Below are positions 62,008 to 64,000 of a stretch of 64,000 nucleotides of DNA, piece after piece. The stretch is from Syngnathus acus (Eukaryota; Chordata; Actinopteri; Syngnathiformes; Syngnathidae), in contig NC_051087.1 in assembly GCF_901709675.1 (NCBI RefSeq), positions 12,589,384-12,653,383 of the forward strand, in the 5' to 3' direction. The position numbers and the translations under genes were made by a program. Each line of letters begins with the position of its first letter. Positions within the stretch are counted from its first letter, which is position 1. Under the pieces are notes generated by a model. It did not search any database and had not been told where the DNA came from. It saw only the letters and a program-made list of their open reading frames with translations.

Positions 62008-62225
62008 GCGGCTGGGTGGTTTAATGTGTAGCACCCATGACTTCGGACAACTGGGACTGGGCATCAAATCGGTAGCATCCAATAGGGTCCATTGGCAAGA
62101 CTTTATGTGGTATTCGTCGTTTCCCAGCCACTGTTGCGTCATTAGGCATATAAACTGTGCCAAAAATATCATGCGCGTAACTTGCTGTGGCGACCCCTGA
62201 CTGATAAAAAGGCACTGACCTGAAA
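62008..62225 (+). mobile_element. DANA-type SINE, diverged
   Basis: A tRNA-like head (cggctgggtggtttaatgtg, tagcacccatgactt) is followed, after a core I cannot follow, by the tail gctgtggcgacccctgactg, ataaaaaggcactgacctga. That tail is characteristic of DANA elements first known from zebrafish. Confidence 0.6.
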
Positions 62226-62688
62226 GTCAAAACACATCTTTTTTTTGTTTACTGTGGTTTCGACCTACGATGTTTTGTGGTTGCCAAAGGGCCGAAATAA
62301 ATCACTAGTTTTCGCCTCCAGTGTGCAAGTCAATGGCAGTTGGTCTGTTTTTTTATTTGAATTATTATAAATATATTATTTATCATTATTATTGCATATT
62401 AATAGAAAAGCAGTTTTCCACACAAATGTTTACAGTAATTTTGACTTTACAGCATTAGCAAACATTAGTGTCATAGGGACAGAACTGTCTTAAACCTTCC
62501 TAAAGGGGTGTTGTGTAGTATGTGTATATCCTATTTTTGTTGCTGTTGCTTTTTTTCTACTGAATTATTCAAACACTTTTCCAATTGCGACAAGATTGTC
62601 ATGTTCTGCTGCCACCCTCTCATTCTAAAGATCCAGTTCCACTGGCCCATTTATTTGTAGTGCCTCAGCTTGACCCACTTCATTAGTA

Positions 62689-63527
62689 CCGTATTTTCCG
62701 GACTATAAGGCGCACCTAAAAACCGGAAATTTTCTCAAAAGCCGACAGAGCGCCTTTTAGTCCGGTGCGCCTTATATATGGATCAATTGATGAATTTGTT
62801 GATCCATTCTGGTTGTACACAGTGCTCTGCCAAAATGTTTCAGTACGTTTTAGTACGACTAGTAAATTACAAGGTCGCATCGCTTCCCAGCATTGGGCGT
62901 CACTGAATAGCTGTTGTACCCGTGAGGCTATTTCATTTCAAAATAGGCTGCTCCGTTAATGTTTCGAGTAAATTTACGGATCGACATGGAAGGGAAACAT
63001 AAGTAAGCAGTACCAATGTGTTAGATCGAACTTTAGTCAGTTCCGATCATTTTATAGGCGATCGTTTGAGAAACGCGATTGTTTACACTTTGCTGAGGCT
63101 CATGGGAGTCTGCGAGCTGAGGCTCATGGGAGTTTGCGGGTGGCTAATGCTGTAATGATAGCTGCTATACGCACAAGGCTATTTCATGTCAAAATAGGCT
63201 GCTCTGTTAATGTTTCGAGTAAATCTACGGATCGATATGGAAGGGAAACATAGGTAAGCAGTACCAATGCGTTAGATCGAACTTTAGTCAGTTCCGATCA
63301 TTTTATAGGAGATCGTTTGAGAAACGTGATTGTTTACAGAGGGCTCTGGTTATTGGCTAGTGGATGCATACCGCAACCCTAGTCAACCTCAGTTTGTTGC
63401 AGTACAGCTTCTATTTTATGCGCCTCTTACTCCGGTGCGCCCTATATCTGAAATAATTTCTAAAATAAAAAAAATCAATGAGGGTGCGCCTTATAATCCA
63501 GTGCGCCTTTTGGTGCGGAAAATACGG
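62689..63527. mobile_element. TA-flanked MITE with internal 251-bp tandem duplication
   Basis: Left end ccgtattttccggactataa and right end ggtgcggaaaatacgg are inverted repeats between TA dinucleotides (62687-62688, 63528-63529). A segment of about 165 bp (ggctatttcat...gattgtttaca) occurs at 62926-63090 and 63177-63341, 251 bp apart. Between the copies a short unit (gctgaggctcatgggagt) is tandemly repeated. No transposase frame. Confidence 0.88.
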
Positions 63528-63529
63528 TA

Positions 63530-64000
63530 GTTGGTTTTACCTGTCCCATGTTCTGCCAGTTTGTCACTTGCATTTGCAAGTAGTATGTGGCTGGATGGCT
63601 GCCTTTTCCAGCCTTTCTGAAACTGTTCTCTGACCCTGAATTCTTTCTTCACCACTGCCTCTTCCTCCTACATTGTTTATTGACCTTAAATATTGGAAAT
63701 GGGTTTTCAGATTATTTGGGTTGACAATAAATACATGATAACTGGCTTTGACCTGTTTTGGATTTGTTTCAGATTTGGATTGCAGTCCACGCCCCACAAA
63801 CCACAACACCATTTTATACAATATTCACCTGTTTGGCTTTCTCTCACAGTTCACCTACTTCAGCCTGCATCCATCAATTAGAGTTAATAAAAATACAGAT
63901 CTCAACGGCAAACTGGTCATAACCCTGACCTAATCTGTTCTTTAGCCTGCTTCCCTGATAATAACCACTGGATAGTGACCCAAAACCCAGGTTTCAAACC
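63530..64000. other. intergenic, no gene seen
   Basis: No exon or repeat family recognised up to the window edge. Confidence 0.5.

Overview
This window is vertebrate nuclear DNA, almost certainly from a percomorph-type teleost fish. It is AT-rich, has large amounts of microsatellite and transposon debris of kinds typical of ray-finned fishes (DANA/HE1-like tRNA-derived SINEs, hAT and TA-flanked Tc1/mariner-type MITEs, non-LTR retrotransposon fragments) and holds one split protein-coding gene with canonical GT-AG introns. Nothing looks bacterial, viral or organellar. The exact species cannot be read from the sequence.

The only cellular gene I can support is axin2 (conductin), on the + strand. 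Ten coding exons run from the ATG at 34718 to the TGA at 47584-47586 and give a 792-residue protein. It has, in order, an N-terminal tankyrase-binding segment, an RGS domain that binds APC, a GSK3-binding helix, a beta-catenin-binding helix, a His-rich linker and a C-terminal DIX polymerisation domain. Axin2 is the Wnt-inducible scaffold of the beta-catenin destruction complex. A probable noncoding exon 1 ends at 33292, and five TCF/LEF-like motifs lie around it and in intron 1, as expected for a direct Wnt feedback target. The 3' UTR extends to an ATTAAA signal at 49106, so the gene covers about 16 kb.

From 1 to about 33 kb I find no exon of any gene. This stretch holds a 462-bp hAT element with an expanded G-rich internal repeat (2023-2484), an unnamed 445-bp MITE (4163-4607), two related Charlie-like hAT copies (6143-6460, 21064-21402), SINE copies, a minus-strand LINE remnant (15802-16570), several TA-flanked MITE families and long (CT), (TTTC) and (GGAT) microsatellites. 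Introns are mostly repeat-poor, apart from an 896-bp hAT element in intron 9 with a perfect 8-bp target duplication. From 49.2 to 64 kb there is a decayed Tc1-like transposase, a repeat-poor stretch that may hold conserved noncoding elements (50.4-52.6 kb), a 5'-inverted non-LTR retrotransposon (53.09-54.9 kb), SINEs and two TA-flanked MITEs.

I found no convincing undescribed biological system. The observations most worth following are the uORF-bearing axin2 leader, the TCF/LEF cluster, the twin-primed LINE insertion and the internally duplicated MITE families.
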